A stretch of DNA of 64,000 nucleotides from Bactrocera neohumeralis (taxonomy: Eukaryota; Arthropoda; Insecta; Diptera; Tephritidae). This document shows, piece by piece, positions 1 through 10,400 of this stretch (positions within the stretch are counted from its first letter, which is position 1; every line of letters begins with the position of its first letter). Position numbers and translations under genes: made by a program. A model generated the notes under the pieces. It worked only from the letters and a program-made list of their open reading frames with translations, had not been told where the DNA came from and made no database searches. The stretch is from positions 37,796,839 through 37,860,838 of the forward strand of contig NC_065919.1 in assembly GCF_024586455.1 (NCBI RefSeq), in the 5' to 3' direction.

Positions 1-118
1 AGGAGAGTATTATAGTTTTGTTCACATAACGGTTGTTTGTAAGTCCTAAAACTAAAAGAGTCAGATATAGGGTTATATATACCAAAGTGATCAGGGTGAC
101 GAGTAGAGTCGAAAACCT
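1..118 (+). repeat. DINE-A repeat, 5' part, cut by window edge
   Basis: This matches almost base for base the 5' part of the full copies at 47,146 and 48,365 (GAGAGTATTATAG, then the GATATAGGG and TGATCAG core). It stops before the (GTCY)n tract. The first bases of the element lie outside the window. It is non-coding and belongs to the DINE-1/mini-me-like group described at 47,146. Confidence 0.85.
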
Positions 119-1364
119 GGGTTCATCGAATTTTTTTCTCCCCATGGAAGATTTGCTGGAGCCAACTCTAACACTAATTTCCCGAATCGTCAGATTTTCT
201 TTTCGCAAAATCAAAATATTACCTTTTTGCAATTCGGACATTTTTTTTTTTAATTTTGGCATATTTAAGCTTTAACCAAGCACGAGCACGAAATAAACTT
301 TTAACTATTAAAAACAAACTAAAAGTTGTTACATAACGTGTACAGAGAAAAAATTTATGTGAAAGAATAATCCTTTCGGCAGAAAATTACACTTGTCGGT
401 TACAACAGTGTTTTAAATACAAGCCCACAGGATGTCCGGATTTCACTGTCAGCTACTGTATATTGACAAAATACGAAACTACTTTTTCGACTACGCAATA
501 TTAAAAAAAGTCAACGAAGAAATTCAAATAAAACAAGTTTACAGATCAAACCTCAAAATAGATTTCACTCTCGAAAAACATCAAGTAGCTCTAAAATCAA
601 TGTTCCACATGCACAACAAAGGTGCAATCATAATGCGCTGCATAGGGCAAAGTACTGCAAGCGAAAAAAATTAAACTGAAATACAACAAACGGATTAAGC
701 AATGCGCTTCCGCTTACAATTGCCAACAAACTGAACCTGTTCGTATTTACAATAAATATATTTGCGCTCTTCATTTAAGCTTGTTTCTGAAGTATTTCGT
801 CTCGGAGGATGCAATCGAAAAGAAAAGTTTGAAAGCTTACTCCAGCACGTACGGTGAATTGTTTCATTCGCCATTACTCATATTTAGCATGTTTCTGCAG
901 GTTATGTTCACCTTACGATTGGATGTCTGTCAGGTTGACCTTGAAAGTGTTTCCTGGTTCGGCTTTTGTATCTTTAATGAAATAACATTGCACGCGTCAC
1001 GACGACGTTGCGGTGAAGAATGTGATTCAGAGAGAACGAGTTTCTTTTATTTTCGCTTAGTATTTTTATGCTTTAGTTCTTAAAGGTGTCTCATCTCCTC
1101 ACTCAGCGCTCGCAGCTTAATCGATATTTCTTTTTATTTTCGCCGCACACTCAAAATGATTACTGCAAATTTTAATGAAGATCTTGTAGTTTCGTCATTC
1201 TTGCGCACATTCTCCGCTTCGAAATCTGCTTGTCTGACAATCTCGGGGTAATATTCATAGCTTGCTTGGGCCTGTGGCTCCTTCAAGAGTTACTTTGTTG
1301 TAAGCTATGCGACAACTCTAAAATTGAGTACCGCTTATCATACTTTCGTTACTAGTTGCTACAG
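119..1364. other. No gene recognised
   Basis: AT-rich sequence with only short reading frames (80-100 codons) that show no recognisable domain. I see no repeat shared with the rest of the window. Confidence 0.6.
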
Positions 1365-2240
1365 AGTGTTATAGTTTTGTCACCTAACGGTTTTACGTAT
1401 CACCTAAGACTAATCTAGGTAGATATAGGGTTATATATATAGAAATGATCAGGATGACAAGAAAAGTTAAAATCCGGGTGACTGCCTGTTTGCCCGTCGA
1501 TCCGTGAGTAAAAATTTAGATATCTTGATGTAACTCGGTATGTGGGTTCCTTAGTACAATAAAAATTTTGAATTCGTAGATAGGTTTAGTCGGACTACTG
1601 CCACACCCCCCCCTCGCCATTAATCAAAAACTTATAAAAAGCCATAACTAAGCACTAAATGAGGATATGAAATTGTAATTTGGCACAGGGCATCATAGTA
1701 GCAAGAGGCACCTGCGGGTAAAAAATTTTGAAAAAGTGAGCGTGGCCACTTCCTCTAATATGTTGAATGAAACCATTAAAGCTAAAACCACCAATTTTGC
1801 TGAGTACAAATCTTATAAGAACTACTACCGATAGTGTGAAATTGGATGAAATCTTCATATAACGGTACTGTTCTAAATTACTAAAAGCGTAATAAATCCA
1901 AAACTAATTACGCCAGAGACATAAAATCCTCCAAGATAGTATGATGAGACTTTTTGGTGAAATACTATATCTTGCGATTCGACCAACCGCTTTCGACTAA
2001 ATACAGTGTGAAAATGGCCAAAATTGGACTACAACCATATAACCCAGTTTAAAATTCCATTTGATTGTTTCACTTTCTAGTACACAAATGAGGAAGTAAT
2101 TAATATAACGGAATAAAATTTGCAGTAATAATAACTTTAAAGTATTTTGACCAAAAATTGTTTAAGTCCAATCAAACCTGTTCAAGACCCTAGGTAAAGA
2201 ATATGTGGACCCCAGTATCTATAGTTGACTATTGTTATTT
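1365..2240 (+). repeat. DINE-A-like repeat, diverged subfamily (A2)
   Basis: It begins with the family A head (TTATAGTTTTGT, GATATAGGG, ATGATCAGGATG) and continues with the typical interior, such as the GGCCAAAATTGGACTACA and CCCAGTATCTAT segments also seen at 23,870-24,080. The (GTCY)n tract is reduced to a few units. The 3' hairpin is missing, and the copy runs into a family A head at about 2,310 and a family B tail. Confidence 0.7.
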
Positions 2241-2454
2241 CCTCTTTTTTTAGTGGAGAAGTTTGCATTAATGAGGAAATTAAAAAATTGTTTAAAATTT
2301 CTTTAAACGCAAATATAGTATTTTTTATACTCTCGCAATATGTTGAACCAGGGGATATATAGTATATTGATTGATAGTAGGTGGTATTGCACATTAGCGT
2401 AATCGGACCATTACCACCCTCATAATGACCTAATCCAATACCCATAAAGTTCTG

Positions 2455-2735
2455 TAAGAAATTGTTCAGATCGGCCATAACAGCAACTAGCTGCCATACA
2501 AACCGAACGATCGGAACCAAGGGCTTGGATGGAAAACTTTCGCATTTTACGTGGTATCTTCACGAGATTTGATATGGATTACTACTTAAGATAACAATAT
2601 AATCTCCAAAAAAATTGTTCGGAACGGATTACTATAGCATATAGCTTCCTTACAAACTGGACACATAGTTACTATAAGAAATGCACTTGTGAAGGGTATA
2701 TTAGCTTCGGTGCAGCCGAAGTTAACGTTTTTTTT
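2455..2735 (+). repeat. DINE-B repeat, 3' part
   Basis: It carries the family B 3' half: the CATACAAA..GAACGATCGGAA segment, the ATCTCC..AAAATTGTTC segment, and the terminal hairpin AGCTTCGGTGCAGCCGAAG followed by TTAACG. Full copies lie at 18,931 and 19,698. A family A head (TACTCTCGCAA, about 2,328) sits just upstream, so this is a stack of truncated copies. Confidence 0.8.
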
Positions 2736-2764
2736 ATTGTTTTGCTTTAAAATTGGTAAAACTT

Positions 2765-3350
2765 TTACCGAAACGTTTCAATTGATGAACCCGTAGCAGA
2801 GTGCACGGGTGGTTTCAATGTTTTCAAAGGTCGTGAGGACATAAATGACGATCAACATGTGGGTCAATCAAAATCCGTGATTAGCGGAAATTCCATCGAA
2901 ACTGTGCGTGAATTCATCAAAAATCAGCCGAAATCATCATTGAAATTCATGGAAATGGAATTAAACATCTCCAAAACATCGATTTATCGTATTTTGACCG
3001 AACATTTGGGCTTACCAAAGTGTGCACGGTTTCTTCAGCACAAATTTTGTTGCACGATAATGTGCCGTCTCATCGATCGACGCTTGTGAGCGATTATTTG
3101 ATCGAAAATCACATTTTAACCATTAACCACTCCCCGAATTCATCTGATATGGCATCATGCGACTTCTTCCTTTCCGGAAAAATGCATTTGCCCATGAAAG
3201 GAAAGCGTTATGCAGACGTAGAGGCTATTCAAAAGGCTTGCACCGACATACTGGCGGCCATACCGGCCAACGAACTAAAACACTCGTTCGACATGCTTTT
3301 GGACCGTGCAAAAAGCTGTATTGAAGCAGAAGGAGACTATTTTGAATAAA
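2765..3350 (+). pseudogene. mariner (DD34D-type) transposase relic, internally deleted
   Basis: Tc1/mariner cut-and-paste transposase remnant. The first part (to about 3,018) reads as the N-terminal helix-turn-helix region, with KGREDINDDQ followed by an ISKTSIYRILTEHLGL HTH segment. The second part, in another frame (about 3,045-3,349), holds the second catalytic Asp in HDNVPSH, the third in MASCDFF, and a C-terminus ending EAEGDYFE before a TAA stop. The segment carrying the first catalytic Asp is deleted, so about 195 codons remain of the usual 345. The C-terminus resembles irritans-group elements. It is non-functional and follows directly on a DINE-B tail. Confidence 0.8.
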
Positions 3351-3419
3351 ATAAACTGATTTAGCCGAAAAAACCATATGTTCTTTTTTTTTAAGTCCAC
3401 CACATACTGTCTTGACTTG

Positions 3420-3600
3420 TCTCCAATTCGTGTCAAAAATATTCTGTTATCATTTGAGCGGCAGCGATTCTTATGCACAGCAACGTGCCGGTCTTGATCA
3501 TCACGGTAGAAGTACGGCTCATTGACGCCGCCGGCCCATAAACCAAAACCTTAATTTTTTCGGGATGCAACGGTGACTTATGAACGAATGTACTTTCACA
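3420..3600 (-). pseudogene. DD41D-type mariner transposase fragment
   Basis: On the minus strand the residues read HPEKIKV, then (with frame changes) LWAGGV.EPYF.RDDQDRHV and NRCRSNDN. This matches the HPEK..VWCGLWAGGIIGPYFF block that precedes the second catalytic Asp in the copies at 28,041 and 62,640. About 60 codons remain, with at least one frameshift and no catalytic residue. Confidence 0.6.
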
Positions 3601-5015
3601 GAAATGAAGAATTATTTTCGAAAAATCCTGGAATTTCTAATTTTCGTTTATGATGTTGTATATTCTTAGGTATAAGTGTTAGGCTGGCTTGGGTGGATCA
3701 CTGCTTAGGCCATCAAATAATTCATAAATTTTGCAAACAATAAAGTGTGTTATTTTGTATTTGCTGTGCTAATGGAGCGTCTCTGTGGTAATTGGACTTC
3801 CATATATGTACGTGTGTCGTGTGAAATATGGCAATTATGTAATACTGAGCGGCACACACACGCTGTTGAGCTATGCAATGATTATGACTGTTTAATTCTC
3901 AATAGATAAGCAGCTGTGTAAAGGTAGAGAATGAAGCGTCAACGTTTGCATCTTCGATTTCTCCGCTCATTGCGTGCACCTTACCGAGCATACATACATA
4001 CATACATATGTACCATTAAACGTAGTTTATTTCGCTTATGTGCTGTTCGTCGCACGATTTACGCCGATTGAAATATCAATGTTTAACAATCAATTGATTC
4101 AATATTTTCTTTTCCTCCGCCGCGCGGGCTCTGGTTTTGAGTCACACGTGTAACCTAAGGGTATATACACAGGTACGTATAAATACATACGTTTTCATAA
4201 TTGTCAGACCTACCTGTGGGTGACACTCGACTTTTAATACCATTCAAAATATGCAAGACGTGCATAATGCGCAGGCGCACCAACTTTAGCAATTGCTCTT
4301 TCCCTCCGTTCGTATAAACTCATGTGACGCGTGTATGCGCATAAGCTGAGCTTATAGAGTCGAATGTAGGCCAAAGAGTGAAATTGGAAATTCGAGGATT
4401 TAATTTGGTTGGCTTGTGTAGGGATTTGCTATAAATTGCAGGTCATTGTTATGATGACTTTTGTATTATTTTTCGTGGCTTTGCTCTCTCTCTCCCTTTT
4501 CATGTCGCTGTCATTGGCAACTTAATTGGGGTCTTCTCTGCACCAGTGGCTGCTGAACTTGCTGCTTGTTTATGATATTGCAGAGCTTACGCTTTGTATG
4601 TGAAAACGAGACTTTTATTACATTTAAGCAGTCAATAAATGACACATGCGATTAATAAATTTTTCAATTTTATATGCCTATGAGAATGTTACATTTATCA
4701 TTTCCATTTCGAGGTGTCGTGGGCTTGGCGGAAACAGGAGAATATAAATTCAAATAGGAAAGTGCGCGAAAATCATTATCTTCAATATATGGGTGCTTGG
4801 AAAAGGTTTCACCCATCAAAAAACTCTCCCCATCTTAAAATTAAAACTACGACATCAAACAACATTCTTCCTAAAATAGCTTCATCGTTTAATTTTAATC
4901 ACACATCTTCCAGTAGTTATCAAAATATAAAGATTAAAGTCATTCAAGTTTCGAGGTATATCAGCCGGTTTGAACAAGTTTTGGATCAGAGATATTGAAA
5001 ATAGAGTAGGAGATG
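3601..5015. other. No gene recognised
   Basis: Looks unique, intron- or intergenic-like. It contains a CATA microsatellite near 3,990-4,010 and a pyrimidine-rich tract near 4,485. A 94-codon frame at 4,714-4,998 resembles no family I know. Confidence 0.6.
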
Positions 5016-5017
5016 AG

Positions 5018-5300
5018 ACGGGTTGCACCCTTCATAAATATAAAATATTCCTTATAAGTAGTTTATTTTGATCGTTCAGTTTGTATGGAAGATATATGCT
5101 AATGTGACCAAATGATTTCTTCAGAGATTACACTGGTTCATTCCAAATTTTTTGAAGATGCCGTTTAAACAATATTTCAAAGATTTAGGGAGTAGTTTGC
5201 GTACCAGACAGACGGTCTTGGCTAAACCGATCCGACGTTTCCTTCGAAGTGTGACAAACTTCGCGGCAAACTTAATGTACTCTGTTCAGGCTTTGTGCGT
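5018..5300 (-). repeat. DINE-B repeat, degenerate internally deleted copy
   Basis: It starts with the family B end (ACCCTTCATAAATA), then shows GATCGTTCAGTTTGTATGGA, the AGACAGACGG remnant of the (GTCC)n tract, TGGCTAAA..GATC, and the far end (GTGACAAACTTCG, ACTCTGTTCAGG). The order matches 18,931-19,590 with several hundred bases missing. Confidence 0.65.
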
Positions 5301-6649
5301 ATGTTTAGGTAATACAAATTTTAACGGCGACGGCAGCCGAGGGCTCATAACCTGCGTTTTAAACTATTTTTGGTTTTTGTGTTTGAAGCTCCAGACATAA
5401 ATGCAAAACAAAAGCCGCCACACGAAAGGCAAGGGCAAATATTTGTGTGGATCCAAGCTCCGGCACAAAAGTTGTAACTAAAGGACACAAAATAAAATTA
5501 CAGCTTTACCAATAGATATCAGTTTGATGGCAGAAGTTATAACAATAGTGTCCACAGGCTGATGGAATTTTCTACTTTCCCAACTTGTCCAAACTATTCA
5601 TGCATACTTCTTCTTTTTGACCGCTGTGCAGAGATGGAACGGAACGCATGCTCGAACACTCTATATAGACACCCTTTAAGAGAATGTTTGTGTGCACCGC
5701 AAGTGCCAATATTCATTCATCACATAGCTTATTGTAAATACTTTCTTTCCCTTTTATTATTTGTTTTATTGTTTTCGACTTTGTATCCAAGTTTGTAAAT
5801 GTTTGCAAATATTGAAGAGGGTCTACGCATTTCTTTTCAGTCATCACTTCTTCAAGTTCCACTACAAATTGACAACACTAAAAATTTTTAAAAAGTAAAT
5901 ACAAAAAGAAATGTGGAGAAATCAACAAGAAAAAAGTGAACTGACTTTGATTGAGTTATTTGGTGAATGGTCTATAAAGAAATCAATAATTATGTACATG
6001 AATATCCCATTATTTATTTGCGTTTTTTTCCGGGTTTCGCGCGATTTTTGTGTACGCTCACAAGCACAAGCAAATCACAATACCCTGTTGGAAATATTTC
6101 GAAAGAAAGAGACCCATATTCACTCCTCAAAAATTTTAATTTCAGGAATTATTAAAATTGCAAGCATTGTGGCCAATTTTTTATAGTATAGCTCAAAATG
6201 GAACCAAATAAATTTTCTAAGCTTATTATTCATCGTTCAGTTAAGCTTCTAATAACTTTAATATGATAGCGAAGCAAACTCTTTCACCATTTTGAAATCC
6301 GCCGTAGGCCAAACATTCTATTTCTGAGAGGTTTAATTAAATTCATAACAATAACAATATCAATTCCAAAAGAATGTTTAATGTGCAAAATGATCAGGAT
6401 TCAGTTGGGTCCCGCAAAAAAAAAATTCCTTACTTTAAGAATTATTTAAATGCCACGTTTTCAATGGGTCGAGGTTAAAAGTGTAAGGAAGTGTGAATGT
6501 TATTTACTTATTTTTTTGGTTTAGTGTTTTAGCTTAAATCGTTTCAAGTGTGACATTCTAAACTAGATACTCAACCCATCTGCTGAACGGAACGGTTGAG
6601 ACCACTTTTTGATATAATATGTGGTAATTATACTAAAATTACTCTTTTA
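5301..6649. other. No gene recognised
   Basis: AT-rich, with reading frames of 60-91 codons lacking recognisable domains. No repeat copies noticed. Confidence 0.6.
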
Positions 6650-6860
6650 TATAAAAGGTCAATTGAAAAGTCCACTGCTTGACACATAGTTGGCGCTACT
6701 TAAATTAAATCTATATGATATTTTGTTCGCTTTAACATTCAAAAGATGTATAAGCCAGCTGTCGGATCATTAGTTTGTTAATATATCATTTTGAGCTTTT
6801 TGAAGTAAAAAAAAAATTCAGTTGAAGCAAATTCGTCGATTGATATAACGTGGAGAATTT
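6650..6860 (+). mobile_element. mariner 5' end fragment (mellifera-like)
   Basis: It matches the 5' region of the relic at 44,031: TCAATTGAAAAGTCC, GACACATAGTTGGCGCTACT, AACATTCAAAAGA and ATATCATTTTGAG occur in the same order and spacing in both. Only the terminal repeat and leader are present; no transposase codons are left. Assignment to the mellifera-type group rests on the better copy at 44,031. Confidence 0.6.
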
Positions 6861-7234
6861 TAATATGGGATTTATAAATATTTGGAATTCTTAAAGGCAC
6901 AGTTATCTTCTGCATTCTTATTAATTGAAGTTTTTCGGTTATAGACCTTCCTTTACTATCTCATCTATGATGATGATTTTCGCAATTTTCAATTATTCAA
7001 CGAGTCTTTCTATCATAAAACCTAGCTAGTTTTATAAAATGAAGTTGTTCGATATGCCAAAATTATAAAGAATAATTCTCTTTAAAATATAAAAATATTA
7101 AAGTAACGTGTAACGTCTAAAAAAAACCAATAATTAGTCAATGGTCAATATACTTTTTTTAGTTAAAAAGTAAAATTGTGGAGAATTTAAAAATTCAGTA
7201 TACCGAAAATTGTGAAAACTTTATTCATAACTGT
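6861..7234. other. No gene recognised
   Basis: AT-rich sequence. Its right edge probably holds the 3' end of the DD41D mariner at 7,235-10,400, but I could not define a terminal repeat. Confidence 0.4.
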
Positions 7235-7323
7235 AACGATGTATTAAAAGTCTACGAACTCTTTTGCAGCAACGAAATCGATGAACCTAATTTTCGAGTA
7301 CTTTTTGAATGTCATGAATAACA

Positions 7324-8547
7324 ATGATAATAATTTGAAAAAGTATTACTATCAAAGATGACTCCTTTTCCCCATGAGAATAATACAATACCAATTCGGT
7401 TTTCGTGCGAAACATGGCACAATAGAGCAAGTAAATAGAATTACTAACGAGATAAGGAAAGCATTTGAGCACAGGGAGTTCAGCAATATTTTTAGATGCA
7501 GCTCAGGCGTTTGATAAGGTGTGGCACGAAGGTCTTTTATACAAGATTAAAAACATTCTACCTTTAGAACTGTATAAAACATTGGAGTCTTATTTAAAAA
7601 ATAGACGATTTATGGTAAAAGTGGGAGATTTCATATCTGATGAACGACAGATAAGGGCTGGTGTACCCCAGGGCAGTGTGTTAGGCCCAACACTATACAT
7701 CATATATACGGCAGATCTTCCAACAGCTAATAATGTATTAACTTCAACTTTTGCGGATGACACAGCTATAGTGAGCCGTAACAAATGACACATTTTAGCA
7801 TCACGAATATTAGCGAAGCATTTAAGTTCTGTCGAAGAGTGGCTAGCGAACTGGCGTATAAACGCGAATGAACAGAAGTGTAAGCACATTACATTTTCGC
7901 TAAGACCAAAGATGTGCCCGGTAGTAAAAATAAACAATATATTAGTACCCCAAGCGAACGAAGTAACATATCTTGGTATTCACCTAGATAGAAGGCTCAC
8001 GTGGAGAAAACACATCTCTAGTAAAATAACATGTATGAAGATTAGAGCTGCAAATTTAAATTGGCTTTTAAATAAAAACCCAAAACTTAGCCTAGACAAC
8101 AAAGTGCTTTTGTATAATGCGGTCATAAAGCCGATTTGGATGTATGGCATTCAACTATGGGGTACGACCTGTGCAACCAATATTGATATATTACAAAGGT
8201 TTCAATCAAAAATGCTTAGAACAATCACATGTTCACCATGGTACATGCATAACGAAAATATCCATAAAGACCTTGGTATCCCTATGGTAAAGAAAGAAGT
8301 AGAAGACAGCAGAATTAAATATATATCTAAACTCCGAGATCACCCAAACCCTCTGGCTAATACTTTGGTACATTCCTGCGATCAAACACGACTTAAAAGA
8401 AGAGATATGCCTGCGTACTAAGGAGCAACGTATCACCAAAACAGCTCAATCACTTGCTTGAGCCTGTCTAGTTTTTAATTATTGTTAGGCTTTAAGAAAA
8501 AGCAGATCCAATAAATAAAATAATTTTGCAAAACAAAAAAAAAAAAA
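7324..8547 (+). mobile_element. Jockey-like LINE, 5'-truncated, with poly(A) and TSD
   Basis: Non-LTR retrotransposon copy covering RT motifs, thumb and 3' UTR, and ending in an A tail (about 8,535-8,548). The 10-bp sequence ATGAATAACA lies on both sides (7,314-7,323 and 8,548-8,557), as expected for target-primed reverse transcription. The 5' end is truncated within the RT domain, where FEKVLLSKM is readable close to the junction. It sits in the minus-strand DD41D mariner relic. A shorter, more decayed relative is at 58,258. Confidence 0.85.
7465..8421 (+). pseudogene. Jockey-clade reverse transcriptase, partial, one internal stop
   Basis: The frame reads through 7,465-8,421 with a single TGA at 7,786-7,788. 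RT motifs are clear: FLDAAQAFDKVWH (motif A), GVPQGSVLGPTLYIIY (motif B) and TFADDTAIVS (motif C, FADD catalytic pair kept). Then come YLGIHLDRRLTWRKHI, the Jockey-typical KPIWMYGIQLWG and LQRFQSKMLR, and the end of the ORF. Upstream, QFGFRAKHGTIEQVNRI continues in another frame, so there is also a frameshift near 7,480. The ORF1 protein, endonuclease and early RT are absent. The thumb motifs favour the Jockey clade. Confidence 0.85.
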
Positions 8548-8818
8548 ATGAATAACACCTTCAATATTGACTTCTACTACTTGTGTGGTATATTGCTAAG
8601 GACCAGTCACCTCAAATAACACCAAAAGAATTAGTATAATTTTGGTATTGATGGTCTTGGAGAGAATTTAATATCACAATTTCTTGAAATAATGGAATCT
8701 CCAAACTTTTCTCGCAAAAAATCGATTGTTGCACGTACTGTGTGGCACGTAGCCCCCATCTTGTTGGAACCAAAATTTGTAGAGATCAACTTCATCCAAT
8801 TGCGGCCATAAAAAGTTG

Positions 8819-10146
8819 CTTATTCTTCTTCTTTATTGGCGTAGACAACGCTTACGCGATTATAGCCGAGTTAACAACAGTGCGCCAGTCGTTTCTTCTT
8901 TTCGCTACGTGGCGCCAATTGGATATTCCAAGCGAACCCAGATCCTCCTCCACATGGTCCTTCCAACGGAGTGGATTTCTTCCTCTTTCTCTGCTTCCCC
9001 GAGCGTCGAATACTTTCAGAGCTGAAGTGTTTTCATCCATTCGGACAACATGACCTAGCCAGCGTAGTCGCTGTCATTTAATTCGCTGAACTATGTTAAT
9101 GTCGTCATATATCTCACACAGCTCATCGTTCCATCGAATGCGATATTCGCCATGGCCAACGCGCAAATTACCATAAACCTTTCGCAGAACTTTTCTCTCG
9201 AAAACTCGCAACATCGATTCTTCAGTTGTTGTCATCGTCCAAGCCTCTGTACCATGTAGCAGAACGGGAATTATGAGTGACTTATATATTTTGGGTTTTT
9301 GTTCATCGAGAGAGGACTTTACTTCTCAATTGCCTACTCAGTCCAAAGTAGCACCTGTTGGCAAGAGTTAACCTGCGTTGGATTTCCAGGCTGACATTGT
9401 TGGTGGTGTTTACACTGGTTCCCAAATATACGAAATTATCTACAACTTCAATGTTATGACTGTCAACAGTGACGTGAGAGCCAAATCGCGAGAGCGACGA
9501 CTGTTTGTTTGATGACAGGAGATATTTCGTCTTGCCCTCGTTCACTGCCAGACCCATTTGCTTTGCTTCCAGCAGCAGCTGTACACTCTTATAAAAGATT
9601 GTACCTACTCGATTCAGTTCTGCAGCTCGAATTATTTTCTCCAGCTGCTGTCGAAAGCAGCTTTGAAATAGACGAAGAGGTGGTTGTTGATTTGCCAGGT
9701 CTAAAGCCACACTGATAAGGTCCAATCAGTTTGTTGACGGTGGGCTTTATCCGACCATATTTTACAAAGAAGCTGATGTATGATCCTTATCGCTGAACAG
9801 CTCGGCTGGCAATCCATCGGCCTCCGATGATTTGTTGCTTTTCAGGCGGGTAACTGCTATTCGAACTTCTTCCTGGCCGGGCAATGGAACGTCTGCTCCA
9901 TCGTCATCGATTGGGGAATCGGGTTCGCATTCTCCTGGCGTTATACTTTCACTGCCATTCAGCAGGCTGGAGAAGTGTTCCCTCCATAATTTTAGTATGC
10001 TTTGGGCATCGGTCGCTAGATTACCTTTGGGGGTTCTACAAGAGTATGCTCCAGACTTGAAACCTTCTGTTAGCCGCCGCATCTTTTCGTAGAATTTTCG
10101 AGCATCACCACTTTCGGCCAGCTTGTCAAGCTCTTTATACTCACGC
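8819..10146 (-). mobile_element. RTE-like LINE copy 1, 5'-truncated and deleted, 9-bp TSD
   Basis: Non-LTR copy read from 10,146 down to 8,819. Its 3' tail is GAAGAAGAATAAG rather than poly(A), as in RTE-type elements. AAAAAGTTG occurs on both sides (8,810-8,818 and 10,147-10,155), a 9-bp target duplication within the DD41D mariner relic. Two further copies of the family are at 16,310 and 42,659. Confidence 0.8.
8852..10140 (-). pseudogene. RTE-like LINE polyprotein remnant, copy 1
   Basis: From 10,140 downwards: the endonuclease-RT linker (EYKELDKLAESGDARKFYEK, then RRLTEGFKSGAYSCRTPKGN and LKLWREHFSSLLNG), RLKSNKSSEADGLPAELF, the RT start (LIGPYQCGFRPGKSTT in a shifted frame), a motif-A region (FVYFKAAFDS, 9,640-9,700), then a jump to MGLAVNEGKTKYLLSSNKQS and DNFVYLGTSVNTTNNVSLE. 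The C-terminus MDENTSALKVFDA..LRWKDHVEEDL..ISNWRHVAKRRNDW ends just before the 3' tail. The Asp expected at the first position of motif A is Tyr, and the motif B-C region is missing. Clade placement as RTE/BovB-like is inference. Confidence 0.8.
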
Positions 10147-10400
10147 AAAAAGTTGGTTCCAAATATACCAAATATACCGCTCTCCATTGACAGTAACGGT
10201 TTCAACAGATTGATTTCGAAAGGAGTGCGGTCCGATGATCCCACCAGACCAAAAACCACACCAAACTGTCAATTTATGAATGTAATTGTTGTTCATAAGT
10301 AAGTTGTGGATTTTCTTCTCAGCAGAATCGACAGTTATCAGATTAAAATTAGCAGCATTGGAGAAGAAGACGAAAGAGTGGACGGCCATCGTCCAATTTT

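Larger units (their letters stand above)
7235..10400 (-). pseudogene. DD41D mariner transposase relic split by two LINEs
   Basis: Three minus-strand blocks read as one transposase in order. Block 1 (10,390-10,147) has FSNAANF (normally FSDEAHF, so the first catalytic Asp is lost) and TVWCGFWSGGIIGPHSF, then VNGERY. Block 2 (8,818-8,548) has the second catalytic region QQDG/GATCH, a following FLREKFG..IISRN segment, and an eroded third-Asp region (FFWCYLR). Block 3 (7,323-7,235) has DIQKVLEN and the C-terminal CCKRVRRLL-like end. The gaps are exactly an RTE-like LINE (8,819-10,146) and a Jockey-like LINE (7,324-8,547), both flanked by target duplications. Stops and frameshifts make it non-functional. 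Block 3 is the least certain. Confidence 0.7.

Noticed and set aside
2182..2520. 112-codon minus-strand frame
   Set aside because: It crosses the junction between DINE-A and DINE-B fragments, so it cannot be one gene.
7590..7937. 115-codon minus-strand frame over the Jockey RT (similar one at 58,293-58,535)
   Set aside because: It is the antisense of the reverse transcriptase frame. Its conservation between the copies follows from the plus-strand protein.
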